A stretch of DNA of 64,000 bases from positions 1 through 64,000 of the forward strand of contig NZ_JAAIYP010000004.1 of assembly GCF_011022235.1 (NCBI RefSeq). The letters are read 5' to 3'. Below are positions 1 through 9,780 of this stretch, one piece after another. The DNA comes from Magnetospirillum aberrantis SpK. Its GTDB lineage: Bacteria; Pseudomonadota; Alphaproteobacteria; Rhodospirillales; Magnetospirillaceae. Each line of letters begins with the position of its first letter. The first letter of the stretch is position 1. Both the position numbers and the translations under genes were made by a program. The notes beneath the pieces were generated by a model. It saw only the letters and a list, made by a program, of their open reading frames with translations. It was not told the origin of the DNA and did no database searches.

Positions 1-22
1 AAAATAATTCGACACGCCCCCG

Positions 23-1345
23 TCAAACCGGGTCCTTGGACTTGCCGATCCGTTCGAGGAAAGCGACCGCCATGGCCTTGTAGAAGGGTTCGGGACAGAT
101 CAGCTTGGACACGCCATAGGCGATGACCGAGGTGGTCAGCAAGGGAATGGTCATGTTGCTGTTGTCGGTCATCTCGAGGACGATGACCACGGCGGTGATC
201 GGCGCCTGCACCACGCCGGAGAAATAGCCGACCATGCCCAGCAGCACCAGGACCGCCGCCGGCGTCCCCACCAGCCAGCGCCCCCATTCCGCGCCGATGC
301 CGGCACCGATGGACAGCGATGGCGCGAAGATGCCGCCGGGTATCCCCGAGAGATAGGACGCCATGGTCGCCAGCATCTTTTCCAGAGCGAAGCCGAGGGG
401 CGGCGCGGCGCCGTGCAACGCCTGCGCCGCCTGTTCGTAGCCGGTGCCATAGGTGGCCCCGCCCGAAGCCAGGCCGATCAACGCCAGCACCAGCCCACAC
501 GCCGCCGCGAAGCGTTCCGGGTATCGGGCCTTGAAGCGCCCGACCGGCCCCGGTAAGCCCCGCCGCCCGGCCAGGATCAGCGACTGGCTGAAAATGCCGC
601 CCAACAGGCCGCCACTGACACCGCAGGCCAGGACCGCCACCCAAGCCTGTCCCAGTTCCATGCCTGCGTCGGCATGGCCGAAATAATGATAATTGCCGAC
701 CAAGGCCAACGAGGTGATACCGGCCAGGATCACCGCCGTCAGCACCAGGCCGTTGGTTCGGGCCTCGAACGAGCGGCTCAGTTCCTCGATGGCGAACACC
801 ACGCCGGCCAGCGGCGTGTTGAACGCCGCCGCCACCCCGGCAGCGCCGCCGGCCAGGATCAGCCCGCGCTGGATCTCGCGGCGGGTCAGCCGTACCCAGC
901 GGCCGAGGTCGTGCATGATGGCGGCCCCCACCTGGACCGTCGGCCCCTCACGCCCGACCGAGGCACCGCAGCACAAGGCCAGGAGCGTCAGCAGGATCTT
1001 GCCCAGGGCCAGACGCAGCGACAGCACCTTGCCACGGGCCTTCTGGTCGGAGATTTCGAGTGCAGCGATGGTTTGGGGAATACCGCTGCCTTCGGCACCG
1101 GGGAACACCCGGCGTGTCAGCCACAGGGACAGCCATAACCCCGCCGGTGTCAGCACCAGCACCACCAGCGGACTGAAGGACAGCAGGACGTGGAAGGCTT
1201 GGTCGGCCAGGGTCGCGGCACGGGCGAAAGCCACCGCGACCAGCCCCACCGACAAGGCGCCACCCCAGAACACCGCGCGGCGCAGCCATAGCCAAGACGA
1301 ATACCGAAAACGGCGCGAGGACAGAAAACGGGCTTCGATACGCAT
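23..1345 (-). CDS. clcA: ClC-family chloride/proton antiporter
   Basis: A 440-residue polytopic inner-membrane protein of the ClC family. The selectivity motifs are visible: GSGIP at about 86-90, GREGP at 131-135 and GGIFAP near residue 340. The gating glutamate of GREGP (E133) and the second glutamate of the IEEL motif (E188, equivalent to E. coli E203) are both kept, which fits a Cl-/H+ exchanger rather than a passive channel. No C-terminal CBS domains follow, as in short bacterial ClC proteins. Its physiological role here, such as acid resistance or charge compensation, cannot be told from the sequence. The start follows a short spacer and nothing better lies upstream. Confidence 0.9.
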   Translation of the reverse strand: MRIEARFLSSRRFRYSSWLWLRRAVFWGGALSVGLVAVAFARAATLADQAFHVLLSFSPLVVLVLTPAGLWLSLWLTRRVFPGAEGSGIPQTIAALEISDQKARGKVLSLRLALGKILLTLLALCCGASVGREGPTVQVGAAIMHDLGRWVRLTRREIQRGLILAGGAAGVAAAFNTPLAGVVFAIEELSRSFEARTNGLVLTAVILAGITSLALVGNYHYFGHADAGMELGQAWVAVLACGVSGGLLGGIFSQSLILAGRRGLPGPVGRFKARYPERFAAACGLVLALIGLASGGATYGTGYEQAAQALHGAAPPLGFALEKMLATMASYLSGIPGGIFAPSLSIGAGIGAEWGRWLVGTPAAVLVLLGMVGYFSGVVQAPITAVVIVLEMTDNSNMTIPLLTTSVIAYGVSKLICPEPFYKAMAVAFLERIGKSKDPV

Positions 1346-1442
1346 GAGAGCCGTTTTTATGCGAACAGGCCGCGCAAGACCAGCACGACAACCGAGCCAT
1401 GTGCCAAACGGGCATCATCCCCGGCAGCAGCGGGAACCGCTA

Positions 1443-1820
1443 TCAGCGCATCATCAGCCGGAGCACCAGCACCTCGAGGCATTTGGCGCCGTTCGGGTCC
1501 TTGCGCACCGCGTCCAGCGCCACCGCCTTGATGGTGGCGGCGGGATTGCCGCGAGAGAACTCCTCCCAGGTCATGGCCGACAGGGTTTGGGAAATCTCGT
1601 TCGAAACCTTCTTGTTGATGCTGGTCTGTTCGGCGAAGACCGCGCTCAGTTCCATGTTGACCGTGTGGAACAGGCCGTCGGCATCCCAGAACTCGATGAC
1701 GATGGAGGGCAGCTTGACATAGATCTCGCCATTGCCGCCGCCACCCGAGGCCTGGGCCGACGACGCGGCCGCCAGCACCGGCAACGCCGCCAGGAAAGCG
1801 CGGCGGGACAGTATCGCCAT
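1443..1820 (-). CDS. FliL-like exported protein with Tat-type signal
   Basis: A 125-residue protein. The N-terminus reads as a twin-arginine-like signal (SRRAFLAAL, then an Ala-rich hydrophobic stretch and a likely cleavage after AQA at about 24). The mature part begins with a Gly-rich linker and then a segment resembling the periplasmic domain of FliL (KLPSIVIEFWDADG, a short strand-rich part, a central helix, and a closing VLVLRLMMR strand). FliL itself is usually membrane-anchored, so a cleavable signal would be unusual. It starts only 5 bases after the cyclic-nucleotide-binding gene and appears to be the last gene of the nad operon. The FliL resemblance is by eye, and the function is unknown. 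Confidence 0.65.
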   Translation of the reverse strand: MAILSRRAFLAALPVLAAASSAQASGGGGNGEIYVKLPSIVIEFWDADGLFHTVNMELSAVFAEQTSINKKVSNEISQTLSAMTWEEFSRGNPAATIKAVALDAVRKDPNGAKCLEVLVLRLMMR

Positions 1821-1825
1821 TGCCG

Positions 1826-2218
1826 TCAGTCCTCGTCCAGGGCCAGGGTGACCTGGGCCTCGGCCAGTTCCGCCCCCATCAGACGGATGTTGCCCAGCAA
1901 CGCGCCGACGATGACCCGCACCCCCTTGGGGGCCTGTTCCAGTTGCTCGGTCAGCCGGTCCTTGCCGATCACCACACAGGCGGTTTCCGCCTCGGCCACG
2001 GCCGAGGCCATGCGCGGCTGGTCGTCGATCAGCGCCATCTCGCCGAAGATGCCGCCCTGGATCACCGTGCCCAAATCGACGCGCCGCCCCTTGACCGTCT
2101 TGAAGATGGCGACCCGGCCGTATTCGACCACATAGGCCTCGGTCCCGGGCTCCCCCTCGGCGAAGATCGGGGTGCCGGGCTCGAACACACGCCGGCGCGC
2201 GTTGCTGGGTTGGTTCAT
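1826..2218 (-). CDS. Cyclic nucleotide-binding (CRP-like sensor) domain protein
   Basis: A 130-residue protein that is almost entirely one cNMP-binding beta-barrel: FEPGTPIFAEGEPG at the start, YVVEYGRVAIFKT, then GGIFGEMALIDDQPRMASAVAEAET, which matches the phosphate-binding cassette (GE-x-ALID-x-x-PR-x-A). There is no DNA-binding helix-turn-helix, so it is a stand-alone sensor domain rather than a CRP-type regulator. The frame is open far upstream, but the ATG at 2218, 11 bases after the nadB stop, gives the compact protein and fits operon spacing. A link to NAD metabolism is only suggested by position. Confidence 0.8.
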   Translation of the reverse strand: MNQPSNARRRVFEPGTPIFAEGEPGTEAYVVEYGRVAIFKTVKGRRVDLGTVIQGGIFGEMALIDDQPRMASAVAEAETACVVIGKDRLTEQLEQAPKGVRVIVGALLGNIRLMGAELAEAQVTLALDED

Positions 2219-2229
2219 GGCTGCCCTCC

Positions 2230-3834
2230 TCAGGCGCGGCGCCGGGCCGAGAAGTTCTTGGGCACCAGGATGGTGCTTTGCACCGGGGCGATGCCGTCGG
2301 TGCCGGGAAAGTCGATGGTGTAATGCAGCCCCCGGCTTTCCCGACGCTGCAACGCCGAGCGCACGATCAGGTCGGCGACCATGGACAGGTTGCGCAGTTC
2401 CAGAAGGTCGCTGGTGACGCGGAACCCGCCGTAATATTCCTCGATCTCGGACAGCAGCAACTTGACGCGGTGCTTGGCCCGTTCCAGCCGCTTGGTCGAG
2501 CGCACGATGCCCACATAATCCCACATGAAACGGCGCAGTTCGTCCCAATTGTGGGCGACCACCACTTCCTCGTCGGAATCGGTGACCCAGCTTTCGTCCC
2601 AGGCCGCCAGCACCGGCGGCGGCGGGATGTCGGCCAGACGGGTGGAAATGTCCTCGGCCGCCGCCGCGCCGTAGACCAGACATTCCAGCAACGAATTGGA
2701 AGCCAGACGGTTGGCCCCGTGCAGGCCGGTGCACGCCACTTCGCCGATGGCATAAAGACCATCCACGTCGGTATGGCCGGTACGGTCGGTCAGGACCCCG
2801 CCACAGGTGAAATGCGCCGCCGGCACCACCGGGATCGGTTCCTTGGTCATGTCGATGCCGTATTTCAGGCACTCGGCATGGATGTTGGGGAAATGGGCGG
2901 TGATGAACTCGGCCGGTTTGTGGCTGATGTCCAGGAACACGCTCTTGCAGCCCAGGCGCTTCATGACGTCGTCGATGGCCCGCGCCACCACGTCGCGCGG
3001 CGCCAGTTCGCCACGCGAATCGTATTCATCCATGAAGCGGGTGCCGTCGGGCCGCAGCAACTGCCCGCCCTCGCCGCGCACCGCCTCGGAAATCAGGAAG
3101 GACTTGGCCTGGGGATGGTAAAGGCAGGTGGGATGGAACTGGCTGAATTCCATGTTGGCGATGCGGCAACCGGCACGCCAGGCCATGGCGATGCCGTCGC
3201 CGGTGGAACCGTCGGGGTTCGAGGAATAGAGGTAGACCCGCGAGGCACCGCCCGAGGCCAGCACCACGGCACGCGCCGCCAGCGTGCTCACCGTGCCGGA
3301 ATGGCGGTCAAGCGCGTAGGCGCCGACACAACGGCCCAGGCGGTTGCCGCCCAGACGCTCGCGGATCAGGTCGATGGCGTTGTGATGTTCGAAAATCTCG
3401 GCGCCCGATTCGCGCAGCCGCTCCATCAACCCGGTCTGCACCGCACGGCCAGTGGCGTCGGCGGAGTGAATGACGCGCCGGTGCGAATGTCCGCCCTCGC
3501 GGGTCAGGTGGTAGGCGCCGTCCTCGCGGTCGAACATCACCCCCTTGGCGATCAGCCATTCGATGGCCGAACGGGCGTTCTCGACGACAAACCGCACGGT
3601 GTCCAGGTTGCACAGGCCGGCACCGGCGACCAAGGTGTCGGCGATGTGGTTCTCCGTGGAATCGATGGCGTCCAGGACGGCGGCGATGCCGCCTTGGGCG
3701 TACATGGTGCTGCCTTCCGACAGCGGCCCCTTGGCCAACACGGCGACACGGGCGCGGGGCCGCGCCTCAAGCACCCTGAGCGCCACCGACAACCCGGCCG
3801 CGCCCGAACCAATCACCAGAAGATCATAAGCCAT
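2230..3834 (-). CDS. nadB: L-aspartate oxidase
   Basis: A 534-residue cytosolic flavoenzyme that oxidises L-aspartate to iminoaspartate, the first step of de novo NAD synthesis. The FAD-binding motif [10 protein letters not shown] is at the N-terminus. The fumarate reductase/succinate dehydrogenase-type signatures [12 protein letters not shown] and [12 protein letters not shown] are present, followed by the usual helical C-terminal domain. The length is normal for NadB. It lies 78 bases after nadC in the same direction, and its product feeds NadA, encoded at the head of the same operon. Confidence 0.97.
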   Translation of the reverse strand: MAYDLLVIGSGAAGLSVALRVLEARPRARVAVLAKGPLSEGSTMYAQGGIAAVLDAIDSTENHIADTLVAGAGLCNLDTVRFVVENARSAIEWLIAKGVMFDREDGAYHLTREGGHSHRRVIHSADATGRAVQTGLMERLRESGAEIFEHHNAIDLIRERLGGNRLGRCVGAYALDRHSGTVSTLAARAVVLASGGASRVYLYSSNPDGSTGDGIAMAWRAGCRIANMEFSQFHPTCLYHPQAKSFLISEAVRGEGGQLLRPDGTRFMDEYDSRGELAPRDVVARAIDDVMKRLGCKSVFLDISHKPAEFITAHFPNIHAECLKYGIDMTKEPIPVVPAAHFTCGGVLTDRTGHTDVDGLYAIGEVACTGLHGANRLASNSLLECLVYGAAAAEDISTRLADIPPPPVLAAWDESWVTDSDEEVVVAHNWDELRRFMWDYVGIVRSTKRLERAKHRVKLLLSEIEEYYGGFRVTSDLLELRNLSMVADLIVRSALQRRESRGLHYTIDFPGTDGIAPVQSTILVPKNFSARRRA

Positions 3835-3912
3835 GGGAAACGAACTCCCGTCGTTCTTCCTGGGCCGACGGGGCCGTGATCAGCCCTGTCGGACCGTCAT
3901 TGCCCCGAAGCG

Positions 3913-4764
3913 TCAGCTCCAGTCCAGGCCGATATCCACCGCCGGGGCCGATTGCGTGATACGGCCCACCGACACGAAGTCGACGCCGGTTTCGGCGATG
4001 GCCCGGATGGTGTCCAGGTTGACGCCGCCCGACGCCTCGGTCTTGCAGCGTCCGGCCACCAACGCCACCGCCCGACGCAGCACGTCGGGCCCCATGTTGT
4101 CGAGCAGCACGATGTCGGCACCGGCCTCGACCGCTTCGGCCACCTGTTCCAGCGTGTCGCATTCCGCCTCGACGTTGGGCAGGCCGGCAAGCTTGGCCGC
4201 ACGGACCGCCGCGCCGACGCCTCCACACACGGCGATGTGGTTGTCCTTGATCAGGACGCCGTCATAAAGCCCCATGCGGTGGTTCCTGGCGCCGCCGCAC
4301 AAGGTGGCGTACTTGGAAAGCCTGCGCAGGCCAGGAATGGTCTTGCGGGTGTCGAGCAGCGTGCAGCCGGTGCCCTTGATGCGGTCGGCATACTGCCGGG
4401 TCAGGGTGGCGATGCCGCTCAGCAATTGCAGCAGGTTGAGCGCGGTGCGCTCGGCGGTCAGCAGGCCGCGGGCCGGGCCTTCCATTTCCGCCAGGACGGT
4501 TCCGGCCGCCACCTCCTCGCCGTCGCTGACGCGGGGCGTGAAACGGGCCTCGGGCACCACCATGCGAAACGCCTCGGCCGCCACCGGCAGACCGGCCACC
4601 ACCATGGAATGGCGCGCCTGCATCACCCCCTTGAAGCGCAGATCGGCGGGAATCACCGTCACCGAGGTGATGTCGCCGCGCTCCCACCCCAGGCCGCCGG
4701 TATCCTCGTCCAGGCTGGACTGGATGACGCGGCGGGCGTCGGACAGGTCGAATTCGAACGACAT
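3913..4764 (-). CDS. nadC: Nicotinate-nucleotide diphosphorylase (carboxylating)
   Basis: A 283-residue quinolinate phosphoribosyltransferase that converts quinolinate plus PRPP to nicotinate mononucleotide with loss of CO2. Family motifs are clear: DTRKTIPGLR, KYATLCGGARNHRMGL, LIKDNHI, and near the C-terminus SVGRITQSAPAVDIGLD. The gene begins within two bases of the nadA stop, so the two are very probably translationally coupled. The length is normal. Confidence 0.97.
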   Translation of the reverse strand: MSFEFDLSDARRVIQSSLDEDTGGLGWERGDITSVTVIPADLRFKGVMQARHSMVVAGLPVAAEAFRMVVPEARFTPRVSDGEEVAAGTVLAEMEGPARGLLTAERTALNLLQLLSGIATLTRQYADRIKGTGCTLLDTRKTIPGLRRLSKYATLCGGARNHRMGLYDGVLIKDNHIAVCGGVGAAVRAAKLAGLPNVEAECDTLEQVAEAVEAGADIVLLDNMGPDVLRRAVALVAGRCKTEASGGVNLDTIRAIAETGVDFVSVGRITQSAPAVDIGLDWS

Positions 4765-4765
4765 C

Positions 4766-5782
4766 TCATTTGCTCCCGGTGGACATGGGGACCGACGCGG
4801 ACATTTCCAGCATGCGCTCCAGCGGCTTGAGCGCCCGCACCCGCAACTCCTCGGGCACGGTCAGCGCCGGGGCGGCGTTGGCCATGGCCAGATAGATCTT
4901 TTCCAGCGTGTTGCGGGCCATGAACGGGCAGTCGGCGCACGACGCGCAGGCACCGTCGGCGAAGGGCGCGGGGATGAAGGTCTTGTGCGGCGCCGCCTTG
5001 GTCATCTGGTGGATGATGTGCGGCTCGGTGGCGATGATGAACTCGGCGGCGTCGGTTTTCACCACGTAATCCAGGATTCCCTTGGTCGAGCCGACATAAT
5101 CGGCGTGGGCGACCACCGCCTCGGGGCATTCGGGATGGGCGGCGACCAGGGCGTTGGGATGGCGCACCTTGAGCTTGACCAGTTCCTTTTCCGAAAACTG
5201 TTCGTGGATCAGACAGCTTCCCGGCCACAACGTCATCTCACGCCCGGTCTTGCGCGCGATATAGCCGCCCAGATGACGGTCGGGCGCGAACAGGATCGGC
5301 TTGTCCTTGGGCAGGGCGTTGACGATCACCTCGGCGTTGGAGGAGGTGACGATCACGTCCGACAGCGCCTTGATGTCCGCCGAACAATTGATGTAGGTGA
5401 CCGCGATATGGTCGGGGTGCTTGGCCCGGAACGCGGCGAACGGCTCGGGCCGGCACGATTCCTCGAGCGAGCATCCGGCTTCGGCGTCGGGAATCACCAC
5501 GATCTTGCCGGGGCTCAGAATCTTCGCCACCTCGCCCATGAAGCGCACCCCGCAAAACACGATCATGTCGGCATCGGTGGCCGCCGCCTTGCGCGACAGA
5601 TCCAAGGAATCGCCGACGAAATCCGCCAGGTCCTGGATTTCCCCATCCTGATAGTAATGCGCCAGGATGATCGCGTTCTTTTCGCGGCGCAGACGGTCGA
5701 TTTCCGCCACCAGGTCCAAGGTTGGGTCGATGTCGGCCTCGGTCATGGCGTCGGCGGCGGGCAAAACAACGGTATCAGTCAT
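4766..5782 (-). CDS. nadA: Quinolinate synthase A
   Basis: A 338-residue [4Fe-4S] enzyme that condenses iminoaspartate with dihydroxyacetone phosphate to quinolinate. Conserved features are AHYYQDGEIQDLADFVGDSL at the N-terminus and cluster-type cysteines in FCGVRFMGE, HPECPEAVV and the C-terminal CASCADCPFM. It is the first gene of a leftward nadA-nadC-nadB operon whose promoter must lie in the 250-base divergent region before the response regulator. No NadR/NrtR-like operator was recognised. Confidence 0.97.
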   Translation of the reverse strand: MTDTVVLPAADAMTEADIDPTLDLVAEIDRLRREKNAIILAHYYQDGEIQDLADFVGDSLDLSRKAAATDADMIVFCGVRFMGEVAKILSPGKIVVIPDAEAGCSLEESCRPEPFAAFRAKHPDHIAVTYINCSADIKALSDVIVTSSNAEVIVNALPKDKPILFAPDRHLGGYIARKTGREMTLWPGSCLIHEQFSEKELVKLKVRHPNALVAAHPECPEAVVAHADYVGSTKGILDYVVKTDAAEFIIATEPHIIHQMTKAAPHKTFIPAPFADGACASCADCPFMARNTLEKIYLAMANAAPALTVPEELRVRALKPLERMLEMSASVPMSTGSK

Positions 5783-6033
5783 CGGCGTTCGTTCTTTCGG
5801 ACATCGGGCCTTGCGGCGGAGCGGGGCGGAAGCTCCTGAGAGATGAATTGAGAAGTAAGAGCGAATTTCGCCGCCAAGCGCAAGCCATCACGCACGAAGA
5901 CAAACGCAAGGCCGTTTGGCGGAAAAGCCGTCACACCCTGCCAAGGTCATACGGTGGTATGCCCATAGAACGAATTCCCCCGCTTGCCGCGATGCCGCAT
6001 TATTCCAGGGAAGTAGAGGGAAGGATTGCGATC

Positions 6034-6441
6034 ATGGCAGTCTTGATGCAAGCGGATGGTGCGACGTCGCCCCTGATCGTGGTGATCGAGGACGAATCCA
6101 TCGTGCTTGCCGGATATCAGATGCTGTTCGAAAGCTGGGGCTATCGGGTGGTTGCCGCCCCCAGCACCGAGGAGGCGCTGAAGCTTTTACGCGACAGCCA
6201 TGTCCGGCCCGACTTCATCCTGGCTGATTACCGCCTGAAGGAAGGCAACACCGGAACCGAGGCCATCCAGACCCTGCGCAGCGCCTTTGGCGCCGGCATT
6301 CCCGGCGTCCTGGTCACCGGCGACACCGCCGTCGACCGTCTGCGCACCGCCGCCGCCAGCGGTCTGCCCATCCTGCACAAGCCGGTCAACGGCCGCCAGT
6401 TGCTGGACATCCTGCAACGTTCGCTGGGCGCCGCCGCCTAG
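6034..6441 (+). CDS. Single-domain response regulator
   Basis: A 135-residue protein consisting of one receiver domain and no output domain. The acidic pair E19/D20 (VVIEDES), phospho-acceptor D65 (FILADYRL), T95 (LVTGDT) and K116 (LHKPV) are all in place. The reading frame is open upstream, but the ATG at 6034 is preceded by an AGGGAAGG-type ribosome-binding site and removes a non-conserved extension. The sequence style (LVTGDTA...HKPV) is that of receivers split off from hybrid kinases. No cognate kinase is in the window. Its stop codon overlaps that of the convergent small gene by four bases (CTAG). Confidence 0.85.
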   Translation: MAVLMQADGATSPLIVVIEDESIVLAGYQMLFESWGYRVVAAPSTEEALKLLRDSHVRPDFILADYRLKEGNTGTEAIQTLRSAFGAGIPGVLVTGDTAVDRLRTAAASGLPILHKPVNGRQLLDILQRSLGAAA

Positions 6442-6665
6442 GATTCCCCTCTCAGCCTCAGCCCTTCCAGCAATTCGACGCGGCGGCGCAGGTCGGCGAT
6501 CTGCGCGTCGAGCGCGTTGCTTTCCAAGGCATTGCGCAAAGCCTCGGTCACCCAGGCGCCCACCGTGCGCCCCTCCGTCTTGGCCCGTTCGACCACGGCC
6601 CGCCGCACGTCGTCGGGAATGCCGCGGACCGCCCAGACCATCTCGCTTTTTTGTTCGTTCGTCAT
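6438..6665 (-). CDS. Small putative ribbon-helix-helix protein
   Basis: A 75-residue protein. After a short strand-like segment (MVWAVRGIPDDVRRAVVERAKTEG) come two helices (TVGAWVTEALRNALES), the pattern of Arc/CopG-type ribbon-helix-helix DNA-binding proteins that begin with IPDDV. It ends in a heptad-like helix (LDAQIADLRRRVELLEGL), likely a coiled coil. The ATG at 6665 is chosen over an upstream one because the extra residues look non-coding. No toxin partner is adjacent, so an antitoxin role is not supported. The function is inferred from the fold pattern only. Confidence 0.65.
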   Translation of the reverse strand: MTNEQKSEMVWAVRGIPDDVRRAVVERAKTEGRTVGAWVTEALRNALESNALDAQIADLRRRVELLEGLRLRGES

Positions 6666-6902
6666 GACAGAATTCTTCGCCAGACCACAGTTGTTACGCA
6701 CAGGCCACACATGCGCCACAAGCGATTACCATCGATTGTGAACAGCATTACTGATGCCGTAGAAAAAATATAGGGGTAACAACTTAGGAACCGCTCGTCA
6801 TTCCGAGGTAGAAGGCGCCTTACATACTTCTTTCGGAGTAAAGAACTTCATCGCGAACCGACACGGCACGTTATCGGATCCATCGAGAAACCGCTTTATT
6901 TT

Positions 6903-9578
6903 CTAGCTTCTCCGCCGCCGTCTGGACCATCGCGCCACGAGCTTGCGTCCCTCATCCAAAAGAAGGACAAGGCTGGCGACGGCGGTCGCCGTCAGCCACT
7001 CGGCGGCGCTCAACGCCGTGGTGTGGAACAGCTCCTGGGCCGGCCCCCAATGCACCGCCAAGGCCTGAAGCCCGACCACCGCCACCAGCGCCAGCCATAG
7101 CTTGCGGTTACGGAACATCCGCCGCCCCAGGGCCGATTCCGCGGCGACACGGGCGTTGAACACGTTGAACACCTGGAACAGGACGAAGGTGGTGAAGGCC
7201 AAGGTGCGCGCTTCGATCGGATCGGCGCCTCGGGCCAAGGCCACCCACAACACCCCCAGTGTCCCCACCGCCATGGTGGCGCCATAGGTCGCCAGCCGGA
7301 TCAGCCGGGGACGCGACAAGATGGCTTCGTCACGGTCGCGCGGATGTTCGCGCATCAAGCCGGCGCGCGGCGGGTCGAAAGCCAGGGCCAGGGCCGGGGG
7401 ACCATCCATGATGATGTTGACCCAAAGGATCTGGATGGGGTGGAACGGCACCGGCATGCCCAGCAACGGCGCGGCGAACACCGCCAGCAACGCGCCGACA
7501 TTGGTCGACAACTGGAAGCGGACGAACTTGATGATGTTGTCGTAGATGGTGCGGCCTTCCTGGACCGCGCGCACCACGGTGGAGAAGTCGTCGTCGGTCA
7601 GCACCATGGTCGCCGCCTCGCGCGTCACGTCGCTGCCGGTGCGGCCCATGGCGACACCGATATGGGCGCGCTTGAGCGCGGCGGCGTCGTTGACCCCGTC
7701 GCCGGTCATGGCCACCACATGCCCCCGGCGCCTGAGCGCGGCGACGATCCGCACCTTGTGTTCGGGGGCGACGCGGGCGAACACGGCGATGGAATCGATC
7801 CGTGCGGCCAGTTCCTCCTCGTCCATGGCGTCGAGTTCCGGGCCGGTCACCACCTCGCCGTCCACTCCCAGCGAACGGGCCACCGCGGCGGCGGTGACGC
7901 GGTGGTCGCCGGTGATCATCTTGACGGCGATGCCGGCACGCCGACATTCGGCCACGGCATCCTTGGCCGCCGGCCGGGGCGGGTCCATCAGCCCAACCAA
8001 AGCGGTCAGCACCAGACCGCCGCGCGCCGCCGTCAGCGGGTCGGCCAGGGCGGCTTCGTCCACCTCGGCCTCGGCCAGGGCCAGCACCCGAAGCGCCCGC
8101 GCCCCCAGCCGCTCGACCTCGGCCCGCAACATGGCCCGGTCGCCATCGGTCAATGGCCGGTCGCCCTCTGGCCCACGCACCGCCACCACATGCTCCCCGA
8201 TCACATCGGGCGCCCCCTTGGCGCACAGCAGCAAGCGGCCGTCGGTCTCGCGGCGGTGAACGGTCAGCATCAGCTTGCGTGCCGAATCGAACGGCAACTC
8301 CGCCACACGCGGCCATGTGGCGTCGATTCCGGCTTTTTCCGCCAACACCCGAAGCGCCCCTTCGGTCGGGTCGCCGACCAGAGTCCAGCCTTCGGGACCG
8401 TTGTTCAACCGGGCATCGTTGCACAGCGCGCCGGCCCGCAAACAGGCAGCCAACGACGGCACCGCGCCATGCGGGTCGTCGGGCATGACGCGGCCGCGCG
8501 GCACATAGCCCTCGCCCTCGACCCGGAACCGGCGGCCCAGGGCCCATCCCGCCCGCGCCGTCATCTGGTTGAGCGTCAGCGTGCCGGTCTTGTCGGAGGC
8601 GATCACCGTGGTCGAGCCCAAGGTCTCGACCGCCGCCAGCCGTTTGACGATGGCACCCTTGCGCGCCATGCGCGCCATGCCGATGGCCAAGGTCACCGTC
8701 ACCACCGCCGGCAAGCCTTCGGGAATGGCCGCCACCGCCAACGCCACGGCGGTCATGACCGTGTCGGTCAAGGGCGCGCCGCGCGCCAGCCCCATGACCA
8801 GGATCACACCGACCACCACCCCCGCCACCAACGCCAGCCGGCGCCCCAACTGGTCCAGCCGCGCCTGAAGAGGGGTGCCGCCATCGATCGCGACATCGAG
8901 CAGGCCGACGATCCGGCCCATTTCGGTAGCGGCACCGGTGGCGGTCACCAGCATCTCGCCACGTCCGCGCGTCACCACCGTATTCATGAACGCCAAATTG
9001 CTGCGGTCGCCCAGGGCGGCACCAGGATCGGCCAGGACGCCCACATCCTTGGCGGTAGCCAGCGATTCCCCGGTCAGGCTGGATTCGTCAACCTCGATCC
9101 CGTACGCCACCACCAGCCGGCCGTCGGCCGGGACCCGGTCTCCGGCCTCGAGCAGCACCAGGTCTCCCGGCACCAGGGTTTCGGCCGCCACCTCGCGCGT
9201 TTCGCCGTCGCGGCGTACCCGCGATTGCTGGGCCAGCATGGATTTGAGCGCGTCGAGAATCCGTTCCGCGCGATATTCCTGATAGAAGCCCAAGGAGGCG
9301 TTGAACAGCACCACCACCACGATCACCGCCATGTCGGTGGTGTCGCCGATCATCCCCGCCAGCACGCCGGCCGCCAGCAACACCAGCGTCAGCAGGCTTT
9401 TGAATTGCGCCAGAAACAACCGCCATGCCGGCTTGCCCGGCTTTTCGGGCAAGGCGTTGGCGCCGAACCGGGCGCGGCGACGGCCGACCTCGTCCGAGCC
9501 AAGGCCGCGATCAAGGTCGCTGTCCAGCCGTTGGCAGGCTTCGGCGACATTCAAAAGATGCCAGGACGGTTCGCGCAT
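6903..9578 (-). CDS. P-type cation-transporting ATPase (Ca2+-ATPase-like, type II)
   Basis: An 891-residue inner-membrane pump with the complete P-type ATPase order: an N-terminal cation-ATPase domain, the actuator loop LTGES at 169-172, the M4 motif PEGLP at about 286-290, the phosphorylation site DKTGT with D329, a nucleotide-binding domain, the hinge GDGVNDAAALK, and C-terminal membrane helices. The PEGLP motif and architecture place it with SERCA/PMCA-type Ca2+ (or Na+/K+-like) ATPases rather than heavy-metal pumps. The exact ion is not certain. The start at 9578 is preferred because a GA-rich ribosome-binding site precedes it; an in-frame start at 9635 would add 19 residues of unlikely sequence. 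Confidence 0.92.
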   Translation of the reverse strand: MREPSWHLLNVAEACQRLDSDLDRGLGSDEVGRRRARFGANALPEKPGKPAWRLFLAQFKSLLTLVLLAAGVLAGMIGDTTDMAVIVVVVLFNASLGFYQEYRAERILDALKSMLAQQSRVRRDGETREVAAETLVPGDLVLLEAGDRVPADGRLVVAYGIEVDESSLTGESLATAKDVGVLADPGAALGDRSNLAFMNTVVTRGRGEMLVTATGAATEMGRIVGLLDVAIDGGTPLQARLDQLGRRLALVAGVVVGVILVMGLARGAPLTDTVMTAVALAVAAIPEGLPAVVTVTLAIGMARMARKGAIVKRLAAVETLGSTTVIASDKTGTLTLNQMTARAGWALGRRFRVEGEGYVPRGRVMPDDPHGAVPSLAACLRAGALCNDARLNNGPEGWTLVGDPTEGALRVLAEKAGIDATWPRVAELPFDSARKLMLTVHRRETDGRLLLCAKGAPDVIGEHVVAVRGPEGDRPLTDGDRAMLRAEVERLGARALRVLALAEAEVDEAALADPLTAARGGLVLTALVGLMDPPRPAAKDAVAECRRAGIAVKMITGDHRVTAAAVARSLGVDGEVVTGPELDAMDEEELAARIDSIAVFARVAPEHKVRIVAALRRRGHVVAMTGDGVNDAAALKRAHIGVAMGRTGSDVTREAATMVLTDDDFSTVVRAVQEGRTIYDNIIKFVRFQLSTNVGALLAVFAAPLLGMPVPFHPIQILWVNIIMDGPPALALAFDPPRAGLMREHPRDRDEAILSRPRLIRLATYGATMAVGTLGVLWVALARGADPIEARTLAFTTFVLFQVFNVFNARVAAESALGRRMFRNRKLWLALVAVVGLQALAVHWGPAQELFHTTALSAAEWLTATAVASLVLLLDEGRKLVARWSRRRRRS

Positions 9579-9780
9579 GCTCGCCCCTCTCGCCTCCCGA
9601 TCTCCACAGGATAAGCCCTGGGCCAAAGCCGGCAACAGCGGAGTTGCGAGGGCTGGAGAGCCGAGAGCGCGGAGCCTGCGGCAAGAAACGCCTTGTGCCT
9701 TGCGTTTTTCGCCCCAATGTCATGATGCATCGACGATGCATGTTGATACCATGGGGAGACATACAGCCAGGGAGGACGCC

